5,802 nucleotides of DNA, taken from positions 1 through 5,802 of the forward strand of contig CAZEDU010000191.1 of NCBI GenBank assembly GCA_964511185.1, read 5' to 3'. How positions within the stretch are numbered: the first letter of the stretch is position 1; every line of letters starts with the position of its first letter. The notes below the pieces were generated by a model. The model was not told the DNA's origin. It was given only the letters and a program-made list of their open reading frames with translations, and made no database searches. Source of the stretch: CAZEDU01 sp964511185 (GTDB taxonomy: Bacteria; Myxococcota; Myxococcia; Myxococcales; Myxococcaceae). The position numbers were made by a program, and so were the translations under genes. Shown here piece by piece: positions 1-5,523 of this stretch.

Positions 1-521
1 TCGAGCCGGTCGATGACGCCGACCAGCTTGCGCTCCGCGTCGCGCAGCACCTCGGCGGGCAGATCCGCGTCGCGCACCAAGCGGTGCAATCGTGCCCGCT
101 CGCAGCCCGGATGCGCTGCCATCATGTCGGCGATCTCGCCCTCGGAGCGCTGCCGCATCTGTGGCTTGATCAGCCGCTGGAAGCTCAGCACGCCGACCGA
201 GGGCAGCGCGGTGTCGTCCTCCAGCTTGATCCAGACGCGCATCTCGGCGCGCGCCAGCGCGCCGGCGGGACGCAACGGGGGCTCCGGAAACACGTCGTCG
301 AGGTACTCGTTGATCACCGTCGACTCGCGGATCGGGCGACCATCGTGCACCAGGGTCGGCACGACGCCCTCGGGGTTGAGCGCCAGGTACTCGGGGCGCG
401 TGTTCTCGAAGCGCATCAGATCGACCGGGTGGCTGGCCCAGGCGAGTCCCTTCTCCTCCAGACAGAGCCGCACCTTTTGCGAGCAGACCGAGTGATCGTA
501 GTGGTACAGCGCCAGGTCCAT
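1..521 (-). CDS. Glutathione S-transferase family protein (C-terminus beyond window)
   Basis: A cytosolic GST-fold protein, expected to conjugate or transfer glutathione to electrophilic substrates. Reading leftward from ATG at 521, 173 codons are open to the window edge, so the C-terminal end is not seen. The thioredoxin-like N-terminal domain covers about residues 1-84. It has the S-V-C-S-Q-K-V-R active-site segment at 11-18 (Ser11, Cys13 or Ser14 as candidate catalytic residues), the cis-proline in NPEGVVPTL (Pro55), and the glutathione-contacting Glu66-Ser67 in RESTVINEYLDD. The helical C-terminal domain begins near residue 88. An AGGAG ribosome site (528-532) lies 6 bases before the start and shares bases with the P450 stop codon, so GST is the third gene of the SnoaL-P450 operon. 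Codon use matches its neighbours. The GST family is clear; the subclass and substrate are not. It might act on reactive P450 products, which is inference. Confidence 0.88.
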   Translation of the reverse strand, partial: MDLALYHYDHSVCSQKVRLCLEEKGLAWASHPVDLMRFENTRPEYLALNPEGVVPTLVHDGRPIRESTVINEYLDDVFPEPPLRPAGALARAEMRVWIKLEDDTALPSVGVLSFQRLIKPQMRQRSEGEIADMMAAHPGCERARLHRLVRDADLPAEVLRDAERKLVGVIDRL

Positions 522-531
522 CGCCGACTCC

Positions 532-1710
532 TCACGCAGGCGCGACGCGTAGATGCAGCACGCGCCAGCCGAACTCGCTGGTCGTCCCGCCGGTGATCGG
601 CACCGGCACGTGCACGGGGTCGAGCGCAAGGCGCTTCGTGCGCTCGAGCAGCACGCGGAACCCGATGCGGCCCTCCAGCCGGGCCAGCGGCGCGCCGAGG
701 CAGACGTGGATGCCGAGACCGAAGGCGAGCTGGCCGCTCGGGTCGGCGTCGAGGTCGACGGCGTCGCCGGCCGGAAAGCGGCGCGGGTCGCGGTTGGCGG
801 CACCGAGCAGCAGCAGCACGGCCGCTCCCGCCGGGATGGTCACACCGTGCAGCGTCACCGCAGACGTCGTGCGGCGGAACAGACGATGCAGCGACGGTGT
901 CCGGCGCAGCACCTCCTCGACGAAGCGCGGCACCAGATCGGGATCGCCGCGCAGGCGGTCGAACAGCGCCGGCTCGCGAGCCAAGAGCTCGGCGCCGCAG
1001 CCGAACAGGCTGGTGGTGGTCTCGTGCCCGGCGACGAAGAGGAACTGACTGAAGTAGAGCGCTTCCTCCGCGGTCAGCTCGCCCGCGATCGTCAGGCGCG
1101 CCAGCTCGCCGCCGATGGTGTCGGCCGGCCGCTGGCGGTAGCCGTCGAGCACGGCCTGGAGAAGGGCGAACAACTCCATGGCGCCGGCCCGCGCGGCGGC
1201 GCGCTCGTCCTTCGACAGACCGATCCCGCCGCCGAGCGCGCGGATGCTGTCGTCGGACCATCGGCGCAGCTCGCGCCGGCGCTCGGCGGGGACGCCCAGC
1301 AGCTCGCCGATCACCAGGGCCGGCAGCGGATGCGCGAAGGCGTCGATGAAGTCCCCGCCGCCCGCCGCCAGATAGGGCTCGTAGAGCTCGCACGCCAGCG
1401 CCTCGATGCGCGGGGCCAGCGCGTCGATGGCGCGCGGCGTGAACGCCCGCGCCAAGGTGCGACGCAGGCGCGTGTGCTCGGGGGGATCCTTGAACATCAG
1501 GATCGGCGGCGGCGCGACCTGCGAGGAAAACGTCTGCGGGTCCTTGAGCGCGCGCGCCACGTCGTCATAGCGCGACAGCACGTAGACCGGCTCGCCCCTG
1601 CGCCCGCCGGTGACGTGGACCGGCGCCTCGTCGCGCAGCCGCGCGTAGGCGGCGAACGGCTCGACCTGCAGCGCCGGGTCGAGCAGATCGAACAGCGGCG
1701 CGTCGTTCAC
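532..1710 (-). CDS. Cytochrome P450 monooxygenase, soluble bacterial type
   Basis: A 392-residue haem monooxygenase, normal length for a soluble bacterial P450 fed electrons by a separate ferredoxin and reductase (none in the window). In order: a C-helix segment DPPEHTRLRR (75-84), the I-helix oxygen-activation motif AGHETT (227-232, with the Glu230-Thr231 pair), the K-helix ExxR (Glu266, Arg269), and the haem loop FGLGIHVCLG (330-339) with Cys337 as the haem ligand. There is no signal peptide or membrane anchor, so it should be cytoplasmic. I chose GTG at 1710: it overlaps the stop of the upstream SnoaL-like gene as GTGA, and GGAG lies 7 bases upstream. The frame is open further upstream, but that extension (to 2196) is arginine-rich antisense-type sequence lying over the SnoaL gene. 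All catalytic residues are present, so the enzyme looks functional. The substrate cannot be read from the sequence. Confidence 0.96.
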   Translation of the reverse strand: MNDAPLFDLLDPALQVEPFAAYARLRDEAPVHVTGGRRGEPVYVLSRYDDVARALKDPQTFSSQVAPPPILMFKDPPEHTRLRRTLARAFTPRAIDALAPRIEALACELYEPYLAAGGGDFIDAFAHPLPALVIGELLGVPAERRRELRRWSDDSIRALGGGIGLSKDERAAARAGAMELFALLQAVLDGYRQRPADTIGGELARLTIAGELTAEEALYFSQFLFVAGHETTTSLFGCGAELLAREPALFDRLRGDPDLVPRFVEEVLRRTPSLHRLFRRTTSAVTLHGVTIPAGAAVLLLLGAANRDPRRFPAGDAVDLDADPSGQLAFGLGIHVCLGAPLARLEGRIGFRVLLERTKRLALDPVHVPVPITGGTTSEFGWRVLHLRVAPA

Positions 1711-2162
1711 CCGGATGCTCCGCTCTCGGCCCCCGGCGCCGGCGCGGCGCGCGCGACGAACACCGGAACGATGGTGCGTTCGGCGAACCGCCAGCACCCG
1801 TCGCCGCCGCGCGCGTACACGTCGAGACAGTCCGCGACCAGAAATGGCCGCGGCGGGCCGGGCCCCGGGCCGTCGTGGCGATAGAGCGTCAACACCACGG
1901 TGGCGCGCGCCCGGTCCGAGCCCTCGACCAGGAGGTGCAGGTTGGTATGGACGTGCCGCGTGACGTGCGGCTGCCGCGCCCGCGCCGCGAAGCCCGCGCT
2001 CAACTCCGCCCGCCCGCGCAGCGTCGCCAGCGGCGAGACGAACGCCGCGTCGTCGGTGAACAGCGCGACGGCCTGGTCCGCCTGGCCGTGGTCGAGGAGG
2101 TAGGCGAACTCCGCCAGCAATGCCTCGATGGCGTTGCGCGGGGAGGCGGCTGACTCGATCAT
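1707..2162 (-). CDS. SnoaL-like / NTF2-fold protein
   Basis: A 151-residue small alpha+beta-barrel protein of the SnoaL-like (NTF2) superfamily, in which members act as small hydrolases, isomerases or cyclases, or as small subunits of ring-hydroxylating oxygenases. An N-terminal helix pair (about 8-37) includes FAYLLDHGQADQAVALF. A D-D-A-x-F turn follows (38-41), then the THxxTN-like strand RHVHTNLHLLVEG (69-81), and a closing strand WRFAERTIVPVF (124-135). The tail from about 138 is Ala/Gly/Pro-rich. It is the first gene of the operon and overlaps the P450 start by 4 bases, indicating translational coupling. Two ribosome-site candidates precede the ATG: GAAGGGG about 10 bases away and GGAG only 2 bases away. 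The family is assigned from fold pattern and spacing; enzymatic activity is unproven, and it may simply assist the P450 reaction. Confidence 0.8.
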   Translation of the reverse strand: MIESAASPRNAIEALLAEFAYLLDHGQADQAVALFTDDAAFVSPLATLRGRAELSAGFAARARQPHVTRHVHTNLHLLVEGSDRARATVVLTLYRHDGPGPGPPRPFLVADCLDVYARGGDGCWRFAERTIVPVFVARAAPAPGAESGASG

Positions 2163-2183
2163 GGCTCCGAGACCCCTTCAAAG

Positions 2184-2209
2184 TAAAACGAAACAACGAG
2201 AATGTTTTA
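2184..2209. promoter_or_regulatory. Operator-like inverted repeat, likely TetR-family binding site
   Basis: TAAAAC (2184-2189) pairs with GTTTTA (2204-2209). Nested within it, AAACA (2191-2195) pairs with TGTTT (2203-2207) around a 7-base spacer. The two pairings have different centres and only one is likely to be the true dyad. Size and place, in the AT-rich gap facing a tetR gene, suit a TetR-family operator. Imperfect symmetry limits confidence. Confidence 0.4.
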
Positions 2210-2298
2210 GTAGTACGGGGCGCGGCTGCGTGTCAACCGTCGCGGGTTTCCCGGCACAGCTCGAACACGCCCGGCGACATTGCTACTGAGGCGACCGT

Positions 2299-2303
2299 GG
2301 AGG
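2299..2303 (+). promoter_or_regulatory. Ribosome binding site deciding the tetR start
   Basis: GGAGG stands 8 bases before the GTG at 2312. No ATG follows in this frame before the DNA-binding domain. The only in-frame ATG further upstream (2120) lies inside the SnoaL-like gene on the other strand. Confidence 0.6.
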
Positions 2304-2311
2304 TCGAGCGG

Positions 2312-3028
2312 GTGAGAACCCGGCACGCGAAGGCCGGCAATAGAAGGGGTATCGGCCCCGCACGCCGCGACGCGACAGGCGGCATCGACCGGGAGAGCGT
2401 CCTCGGTGCCGGCGAGCGCGAGGGGCTCCCCCGGCGCTCGGCCGCCAAACGCCGCGACGTGCTCACCGCGGCGTGGGAGCTGTTCGCGGCGCGCGGCTTC
2501 GGGCGCACCAACATGCGCGACCTGGCCGCCGAGGCCGGTGTCTCGACCGCGACCATCTACGCGCACTTCGCGACCAAGCAGGAGCTGTTGCGCGCTCTGG
2601 TCAAGCAGCGCTGGGAGGAGGCGCTGATCACCGTCGTCCGCGGCACGGCCGCGGTAGAGGATCCGCTCGAGCGCCTGCTATTCGTGATCACCACCCTCAA
2701 CCGCGCCATCGCCGACGATCCGCTGCTGCGCCAGTTGCTGGTGACGCCGCGGCGCATGGGCGACGAGCACCTCGACGAGCAGGTCTGCCGCATCGAAGAC
2801 GCGATGGACGCGCGCTGCGCCGATGCCATCCGTGCCGCGGTTGTCGCCAGGCGGCTAGCGTGCGACGACCCAGACGCGATGGCGGTGCTGATCCGGGTCA
2901 GCATGCAGGGCTGGCTGCTGACCGAGTCCAAGCGCAAGCGGCCGATGAGCGAGGCGCGCGTGACCGCTAGCCTCGTCGCCCTCTTGCGCGCCGCCAAGCC
3001 GGCTTCCGAGCCCGCCGGCCGCCGCTGA
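2312..3028 (+). CDS. TetR-family transcriptional regulator
   Basis: A 238-residue cytoplasmic DNA-binding regulator. The N-terminal helix-turn-helix domain spans about residues 45-93: RRDVLTAAWELFAARGF, TNMRDLAAEAGVS, then the recognition helix TATIYAHFATKQELLRALV, all canonical TetR positions. The remaining helical domain (about 95-228) would bind ligand and form the dimer; it is too variable to name a ligand. With the GTG start chosen from its GGAGG site, there is a basic tail of about 44 residues ahead of the HTH, longer than usual. A GTG at 2459 would cut into helix 1 and is unlikely. The gene faces away from the SnoaL-P450-GST operon and probably represses that operon and itself, with release by the P450 substrate or a related compound; this is inference from arrangement. 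It ends 26 bases before the thioesterase remnant, which converges on it; no terminator hairpin is evident there. Confidence 0.92.
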   Translation: MRTRHAKAGNRRGIGPARRDATGGIDRESVLGAGEREGLPRRSAAKRRDVLTAAWELFAARGFGRTNMRDLAAEAGVSTATIYAHFATKQELLRALVKQRWEEALITVVRGTAAVEDPLERLLFVITTLNRAIADDPLLRQLLVTPRRMGDEHLDEQVCRIEDAMDARCADAIRAAVVARRLACDDPDAMAVLIRVSMQGWLLTESKRKRPMSEARVTASLVALLRAAKPASEPAGRR

Positions 3029-3054
3029 GCTCGCCGTTCCAGGTCGTTCTCATT

Positions 3055-3488
3055 TCATCCCTTGGGCTTTGGGTCGCGGATCAGGACCGTCCCCTGTGCG
3101 ATGCAGGCGAGCCGGTCGTTGTTCTGGACGTCGATGCGGACCACCGCCAGCGTTCGCGTCATGCTGATGACGTGCGCCTCGGCCACGGGGGGGCCCGTCG
3201 TCACCGGTGCGAGCAGATTGACCTTGAACTCGGTCGTCGCGGCCCATTGTCCGCGCTTCATCAGCGGATAGCATACGCAGCCGAGGATATGGTCGCAGAG
3301 CGCGGTCACGACCCCCCATGCGCGTTTCCGAACGGCGTCAAAAGCTCTCTGCCGACGTCCATCTCCGCGCGCATCGTCCCCGGTGTACCGCTCGCGATCC
3401 GGATGCCGAGATAGGCCGGGAGCCCGGTGAGCGTCTCGTTGGCGTCGATGAATCCCTCGTGACCGAGGCGCTCGGGCCGGTGCCCGCG
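3055..3488 (-). pseudogene. PaaI-like hotdog thioesterase, frameshifted and lacking a start
   Basis: The protein family hydrolyses acyl-CoA or aryl-CoA thioesters in the cytoplasm. Conserved hotdog sequence reads in two frames. The N-terminal half (3313 to about 3479) includes NETLTGLPAYLGIRIASG, RAEMDVGRELLTPFGNAHGG. The C-terminal half (3055-3312) continues as VVTALCDHILGCV, then AATTEFKVNLLAPV, to a TGA at 3055-3057. The HGG...ALCDH active-site region is split exactly at a run of six C on the plus strand (3312-3317); a seventh C would restore HGGVVTALCDH. Upstream, the N-terminal frame meets TAG at 3489-3491 without any ATG, GTG or TTG in a useful place, so the start is also lost. The right side abuts the leader of the monooxygenase remnant. 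The frameshift alone could be a homopolymer sequencing error; the missing start argues for real damage or a misjoin. Confidence 0.8.
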
Positions 3489-3508
3489 CTATGAAAGGAC
3501 ACGGGCCC

Positions 3509-3860
3509 ATGGTGGAAGGCAACGGCCCGGGGATCGCGGTCGAGGCCCTGCGCGCGAAGTACCGCGAAGAGCGGGACAAGCGTCTGCGGCCCGACGGGAA
3601 CGACCAGTACCGCGCACGCGCAGCGCATCGGAACGCACTTCCGGCTCTACGAAAATGCCTGCCTCCAGACGCAGGTGCAGGAGCTGCGCTGGGACGACGA
3701 CGGCGGTCGCTGGATCGTCACGACCGATCGCGGCGATGACATCCGCGCCCGCTTCGTCGTGCTCTCGAACGGCCCCCTCAACCGCCCCAAGCTGCCCGGG
3801 GCGGAGGGCATCGGGAATTTCGAGGGTCCTCCTTTCCACGTCGATCTCGGGGACGGGTAG
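3509..3860 (+). pseudogene. Baeyer-Villiger-type flavin monooxygenase remnant with internal deletion
   Basis: The intact family uses FAD and NADPH to insert oxygen into ketones. Piece one (3509-3610) starts at ATG with AAAGGA 9 bases before it and reads the family's typical leader, ALRAKYREERDKRLRPDGNDQY with 'AL' at about residues 13-14. Piece two (about 3615-3827) is in a different frame and reads HAQRIGTHFRLYENA, then a beta-rich stretch RWIVTTDRGDDIRARFVVL, SNGPLNRPKLPGAEGI and GNFEG. In full-length relatives roughly a hundred residues, including the GxGxxG FAD-binding fold, lie between these two pieces; they are absent here. After GNFEG (3827) the similarity stops and the frame runs to TAG at 3858-3860, already within antisense of the alcohol dehydrogenase fragment. 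The product cannot be functional. Identification rests on family patterns known to me, not on a search. Confidence 0.78.
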
Positions 3861-3920
3861 GTCGCACATCTCGAGGCGTCGGGGCCCCGTCTGAACGACG
3901 GCTCGGGTACGCTTCGCCAT
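3837..3920 (-). pseudogene. Zinc-type alcohol dehydrogenase, N-terminal 28 codons only
   Basis: From ATG at 3920 the sequence reads MAKRTRAVVQTGPRRLEM and then CDLPVPEIDV, the first strands of a medium-chain (threonine or alcohol dehydrogenase-like) zinc oxidoreductase. The next family landmark, an acidic-hydrophobic strand followed by the CGICGSD-type zinc ligand segment, never appears: the frame instead runs into antisense of the monooxygenase remnant. A good AGGAG site (3926-3930) sits 5 bases before the ATG, so the original start region is preserved. The fragment meets the monooxygenase piece head-on between about 3828 and 3840. Too short to function. The family call depends on the GPRRLEM...PVPEI pattern and is moderately secure. 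Confidence 0.65.
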
Positions 3921-3962
3921 CGGCTCTCCTACACTCGCAGGGCGCCACCAGATCGCCGCGTC

Positions 3963-4070
3963 GGTCGCGACGCGCGGATACATCGCATCCCCGCCGCCGG
4001 GCATCTCGCCGATGTCGACGCGCCGAGCGACGCGGCTCAGGTCATCGAGGCATTTCTCGCGGAGCGGTTC
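3963..4070 (+). pseudogene. Alpha/beta-hydrolase C-terminal fragment
   Basis: In one frame this stretch reads GRDARIHRIPAAGHLADV followed by DAPSDAAQVIEAFLAERF. This is the end of an alpha/beta-hydrolase: the strand before the catalytic histidine (the His in AAGHL, codon 4002-4004), then the final helix that closes the fold. No start codon, nucleophile elbow or acid residue is present, and there is no stop at the expected end; the frame runs on without similarity to TGA at 4203-4205. The left boundary is fuzzy (about 3945-3963), just beyond the alcohol dehydrogenase ribosome site on the opposite strand. Non-functional fragment; other hydrolase-fold enzymes would look the same over so short a length. 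Confidence 0.55.
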
Positions 4071-4117
4071 ACCTCGATGCGTCGTTCGTCGACGGCGCTG
4101 CGCCATCCGTCGCCGTT

Positions 4118-4449
4118 CAGTTCGCGCAGCTTGTCCGAGACCGCGTCAGGGCTGCCGACGATGACGTATCCCTTGTCCACGACCTCCTCGAACGTGGGCT
4201 GGTGAAATCCGCCGCCGCTACCGGCGCTGGCTCTTCGTTCCGCCTCTGCCACCATCGATTCGGCCCGCGCGCGGAGCGACCCCTCCGTCATGTAGCCGGG
4301 CAACCGACTCGGGTTCTGCCCGTACGCGAAGCACGTGTCCATCGGCGTGCCGACGGGAACCCGCCACCAGGCGTCCACCGGAGATGCAGTCGATCATTGC
4401 AGATTCTTCGGCCACGCGAATCGGCGGGTTGTACAGCGCGAGCGAGTTC
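4118..4449 (-). pseudogene. LLM-class flavin-dependent monooxygenase remnant (luciferase-like)
   Basis: The intact family is a flavin-dependent TIM-barrel monooxygenase. Reading leftward from 4448, the first frame gives NSLALYNPPIRVAEE, SAMIDCISGGRLVAG. It then breaks at 4355-4362 (plus strand GGGAACCC) and continues in another frame as VGTPMDTCFAYGQNPSRL. One missing base restores the expected LVAGFPVGTPMD. Directly after SRL the reading jumps to PGYMTEGSLRARAESMVAE and FEEVVDKGYVIVGSPDAV, SDKLREL, which lie near the C-terminus in relatives; about 150 central residues are missing by family knowledge. Beyond LREL (4118) the similarity ends. Both N-terminal and C-terminal ends are therefore also lost. 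Not functional. Confidence 0.78.
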
Positions 4450-4515
4450 CTTGACAACGCAGTGGCGTTCGTGGAGGCGGTGAGGCGCTTTCTGACGGCG
4501 AAGGAGGACGGATGA
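4450..4515 (+). pseudogene. Short C-terminal fragment, perhaps of an alpha/beta-hydrolase
   Basis: The frame ending in TGA at 4513-4515 reads FLDNAVAFVEAVRRFLTAK and a short tail. The amphipathic 'AF..AV..FL' ending is common at the C-terminus of alpha/beta-hydrolases, but 21 residues cannot prove the family. Its stop overlaps the next gene's start as ATGA, the usual sign of two genes in one operon, so a real co-transcribed gene once lay here. The body upstream has been replaced by the LLM remnant on the opposite strand at about 4450. Confidence 0.35.
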
Positions 4516-5126
4516 ACCGGGAGCTCGAGCTGCTCGGCGCTCGCGTGAAGGCATGTCGCGAAGAGGAAGGCTTGACGCTGCTCGACCTCGCGGCGCGCAG
4601 CGGTGTCGCGCCGAGCACGGTCCAGAAGATCGAAAAGGGGCACATGGTCCCGACGATCGCGATCCTCATGAAGATCGCCCGCGGCCTCCGGCGCAAGGTG
4701 AGCTACTTTCTCGGCGACGAGGAGGGGTTGCGCGACGTCTCCCACCGCAGCGCGACGGGGCGCTCCGCGATGGGGACCACCAATCAGATCCGGGTCGTGC
4801 GCCTCGCAGCCGACCTGCGCGATCCGGACTTCGACGCGTACGAGATCGTCGTCCCCCCGGGGAAAAGCAGCGGCAAGGAGCCCTTGCGCCATCGCGGGGA
4901 CGAACTCGCCATCGGTCTTCAAGGAGAAGTCGAGTTTCACATCGGCAGCGACAGCTTCGTACTTCGCACGGGAGACAGCCTGCACTTCAAGAGCAGCCTT
5001 CCCCACTCGTGGCGCAACGCCGGAAACCGGACGGCGCGCATGATCGTAGTGGGCAGCATGCCACGGTCCTTCCAGAGCGCCGAGATCGAGAACGGCATCG
5101 CACGGACGCGGCGCCGCGCGAGCTGA
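4512..5126 (+). CDS. XRE-family regulator with C-terminal cupin domain
   Basis: An intact 204-residue cytoplasmic regulator. The XRE-type helix-turn-helix fills about residues 8-66 (LGARVKACREEEGLTLLDLA, SGVAPSTVQKIEKG, PTIAILMKIARGL). A linker leads to a single cupin barrel, about 108-183. Its first motif, PLRHRGDELAIGLQGEVEF, keeps His127 and Glu131 but has Arg where the second histidine often stands; its second motif, GDSLHFKSSLPHSWRN, keeps His165 and Asn169. In this family the HTH binds DNA and the cupin senses a small ligand, often controlling amino-acid, polyamine or catabolic genes; the ligand here is unknown. AAGGAGG (4501-4507) is 4 bases before ATG, and the start overlaps the stop of the preceding fragment. 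It is the only undamaged gene between 3055 and 5620. Its natural targets may have been the broken genes around it, which is inference. Confidence 0.93.
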   Translation: MNRELELLGARVKACREEEGLTLLDLAARSGVAPSTVQKIEKGHMVPTIAILMKIARGLRRKVSYFLGDEEGLRDVSHRSATGRSAMGTTNQIRVVRLAADLRDPDFDAYEIVVPPGKSSGKEPLRHRGDELAIGLQGEVEFHIGSDSFVLRTGDSLHFKSSLPHSWRNAGNRTARMIVVGSMPRSFQSAEIENGIARTRRRAS

Positions 5127-5149
5127 ACCAGGCCTGGCCGATGCGATCG

Positions 5150-5281
5150 TCAGGCCTCCATCCATCCTTGCAGGCGGGCGGCTCGTTCCCGTAGCTGATC
5201 GGGCGCTCCGAGCAGCTGTCGGTCGAGCGCCACACGCTTGAAGAAGACGTGCAGGTCGTACTCGTCGGTGAAGCCGATTCC
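5150..5281 (-). pseudogene. Acyl-CoA dehydrogenase C-terminal fragment
   Basis: Reading leftward to TGA at 5150-5152, the last 43 codons give GIGFTDEYDLHVFFKRVALD and then RQLLGAPDQLRERAARLQ. The (G)GIGFT-(D/E)-x-DLH pattern is the FAD-contacting segment near the C-terminus of acyl-CoA dehydrogenases, so the natural end of the gene is kept. Upstream of about 5284 the frame no longer resembles the family; the catalytic base and the whole N-terminal two thirds are gone. It converges on the XRE-cupin gene with a 23-base gap that contains the perfect palindrome CCAGGCCTGG (5128-5137) but no loop or U-tract. Not functional on its own. Confidence 0.65.
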
Positions 5282-5313
5282 GCGCGGCGCGCTCGTACTT
5301 GGAGTGGTGGTAG

Positions 5314-5385
5314 AGAGCGCCCAGCTCTCTCGAGATGGTCGTGGCGATTGGCAACTGGCGCCTCTTCTCCTCGCTGTTGCTTGGC
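5314..5385 (+). pseudogene. Possible carboxymuconolactone-decarboxylase-like fragment (doubtful)
   Basis: After an in-frame TAG (5311-5313) the frame reads SSLEMVVAIGNWRLFSSLLL. The 'LEMV..IG.W...S.LL' rhythm resembles the last helix of carboxymuconolactone decarboxylase-family proteins. There is no family signal beyond this, and the opposite strand reads an equally open but unrecognised SRELGALYHHSKYERA. The same plus-strand frame continues without a stop through the enoyl-CoA hydratase fragment. I list it so the stretch between the two better-supported fragments is described; it could be noise. Confidence 0.22.
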
Positions 5386-5445
5386 CGCCCGGCGGCAGGA
5401 TCCCTCGATGAGCACCGCCCACGCGTCACCGAGCCGGAGAGCCCC

Positions 5446-5523
5446 ATGGAGCACCTTCTCTACGAGAAACGCGACGGCATCGCGCATCTGACCATGAACC
5501 GGCCCGAGAAGCGCAATGCGCTC
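5446..5523 (+). pseudogene. Enoyl-CoA hydratase/isomerase, N-terminal 26 codons only
   Basis: From ATG at 5446, preceded by GGAG (5436-5439) at 6 bases, the sequence reads MEHLLYEKRDGIAHLTMNRP and EKRNAL. This is the textbook opening of a crotonase-fold enoyl-CoA hydratase: a first beta hairpin followed by the NRPEKRNAL substrate-binding turn. The next expected helix and the oxyanion-hole region do not follow. The frame continues as VAPWLAGPL and stops at TGA 5638-5640 without further similarity. Non-functional; the original start region is preserved, the rest is lost at about 5524. Confidence 0.7.

Larger units (their letters stand above)
2163..2311. promoter_or_regulatory. Divergent promoter/operator region between the P450 operon and tetR
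   Basis: This 149-base gap separates two oppositely oriented transcription units. Bases about 2178-2215 are markedly AT-rich inside otherwise very GC-rich DNA, which is what a promoter and operator would look like here. I could not assign -35 and -10 boxes to either strand with confidence. The layout is the classic one in which a TetR-family repressor controls itself and the adjacent divergent operon. Confidence 0.6.

Noticed and set aside
84..596. Plus-strand open frames over the GST gene
   Set aside because: The minus strand encodes a GST with clear motifs; the plus-strand translations show no family pattern and are GC-driven.
553..1884. A 443-codon plus-strand open frame
   Set aside because: It lies antisense to the P450 and SnoaL-like genes, has biased Arg/Ala/Gln-rich composition and no recognisable domain. 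It is the usual shadow frame of a high-GC gene.
1711..2196. Extended N-terminus for the P450 (start at 2196)
   Set aside because: The extra 162 residues overlap the whole SnoaL-like gene in another frame and have no P450 character; the GTG at 1710 has a ribosome site and a GTGA overlap.
2120..2311. ATG at 2120 as tetR start
   Set aside because: It would place the start inside the divergent SnoaL-like gene and translate the promoter region; no ribosome site supports it.
3489..4106. A 205-codon minus-strand open frame covering the alcohol dehydrogenase start
   Set aside because: Only the stretch 3837-3920 has protein character, with its own ATG and ribosome site. The rest is antisense to the monooxygenase and hydrolase fragments.
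5128..5137. Palindrome CCAGGCCTGG as a terminator between convergent genes
   Set aside because: It has no loop and no following T-run on either strand, and a 10-base palindrome is not rare in such GC-rich DNA.
4218..5447. A 409-codon minus-strand open frame
   Set aside because: It crosses the antisense of the intact XRE-cupin gene and only its LLM part (near 4355-4449) resembles a protein. The rest is low-complexity shadow sequence.
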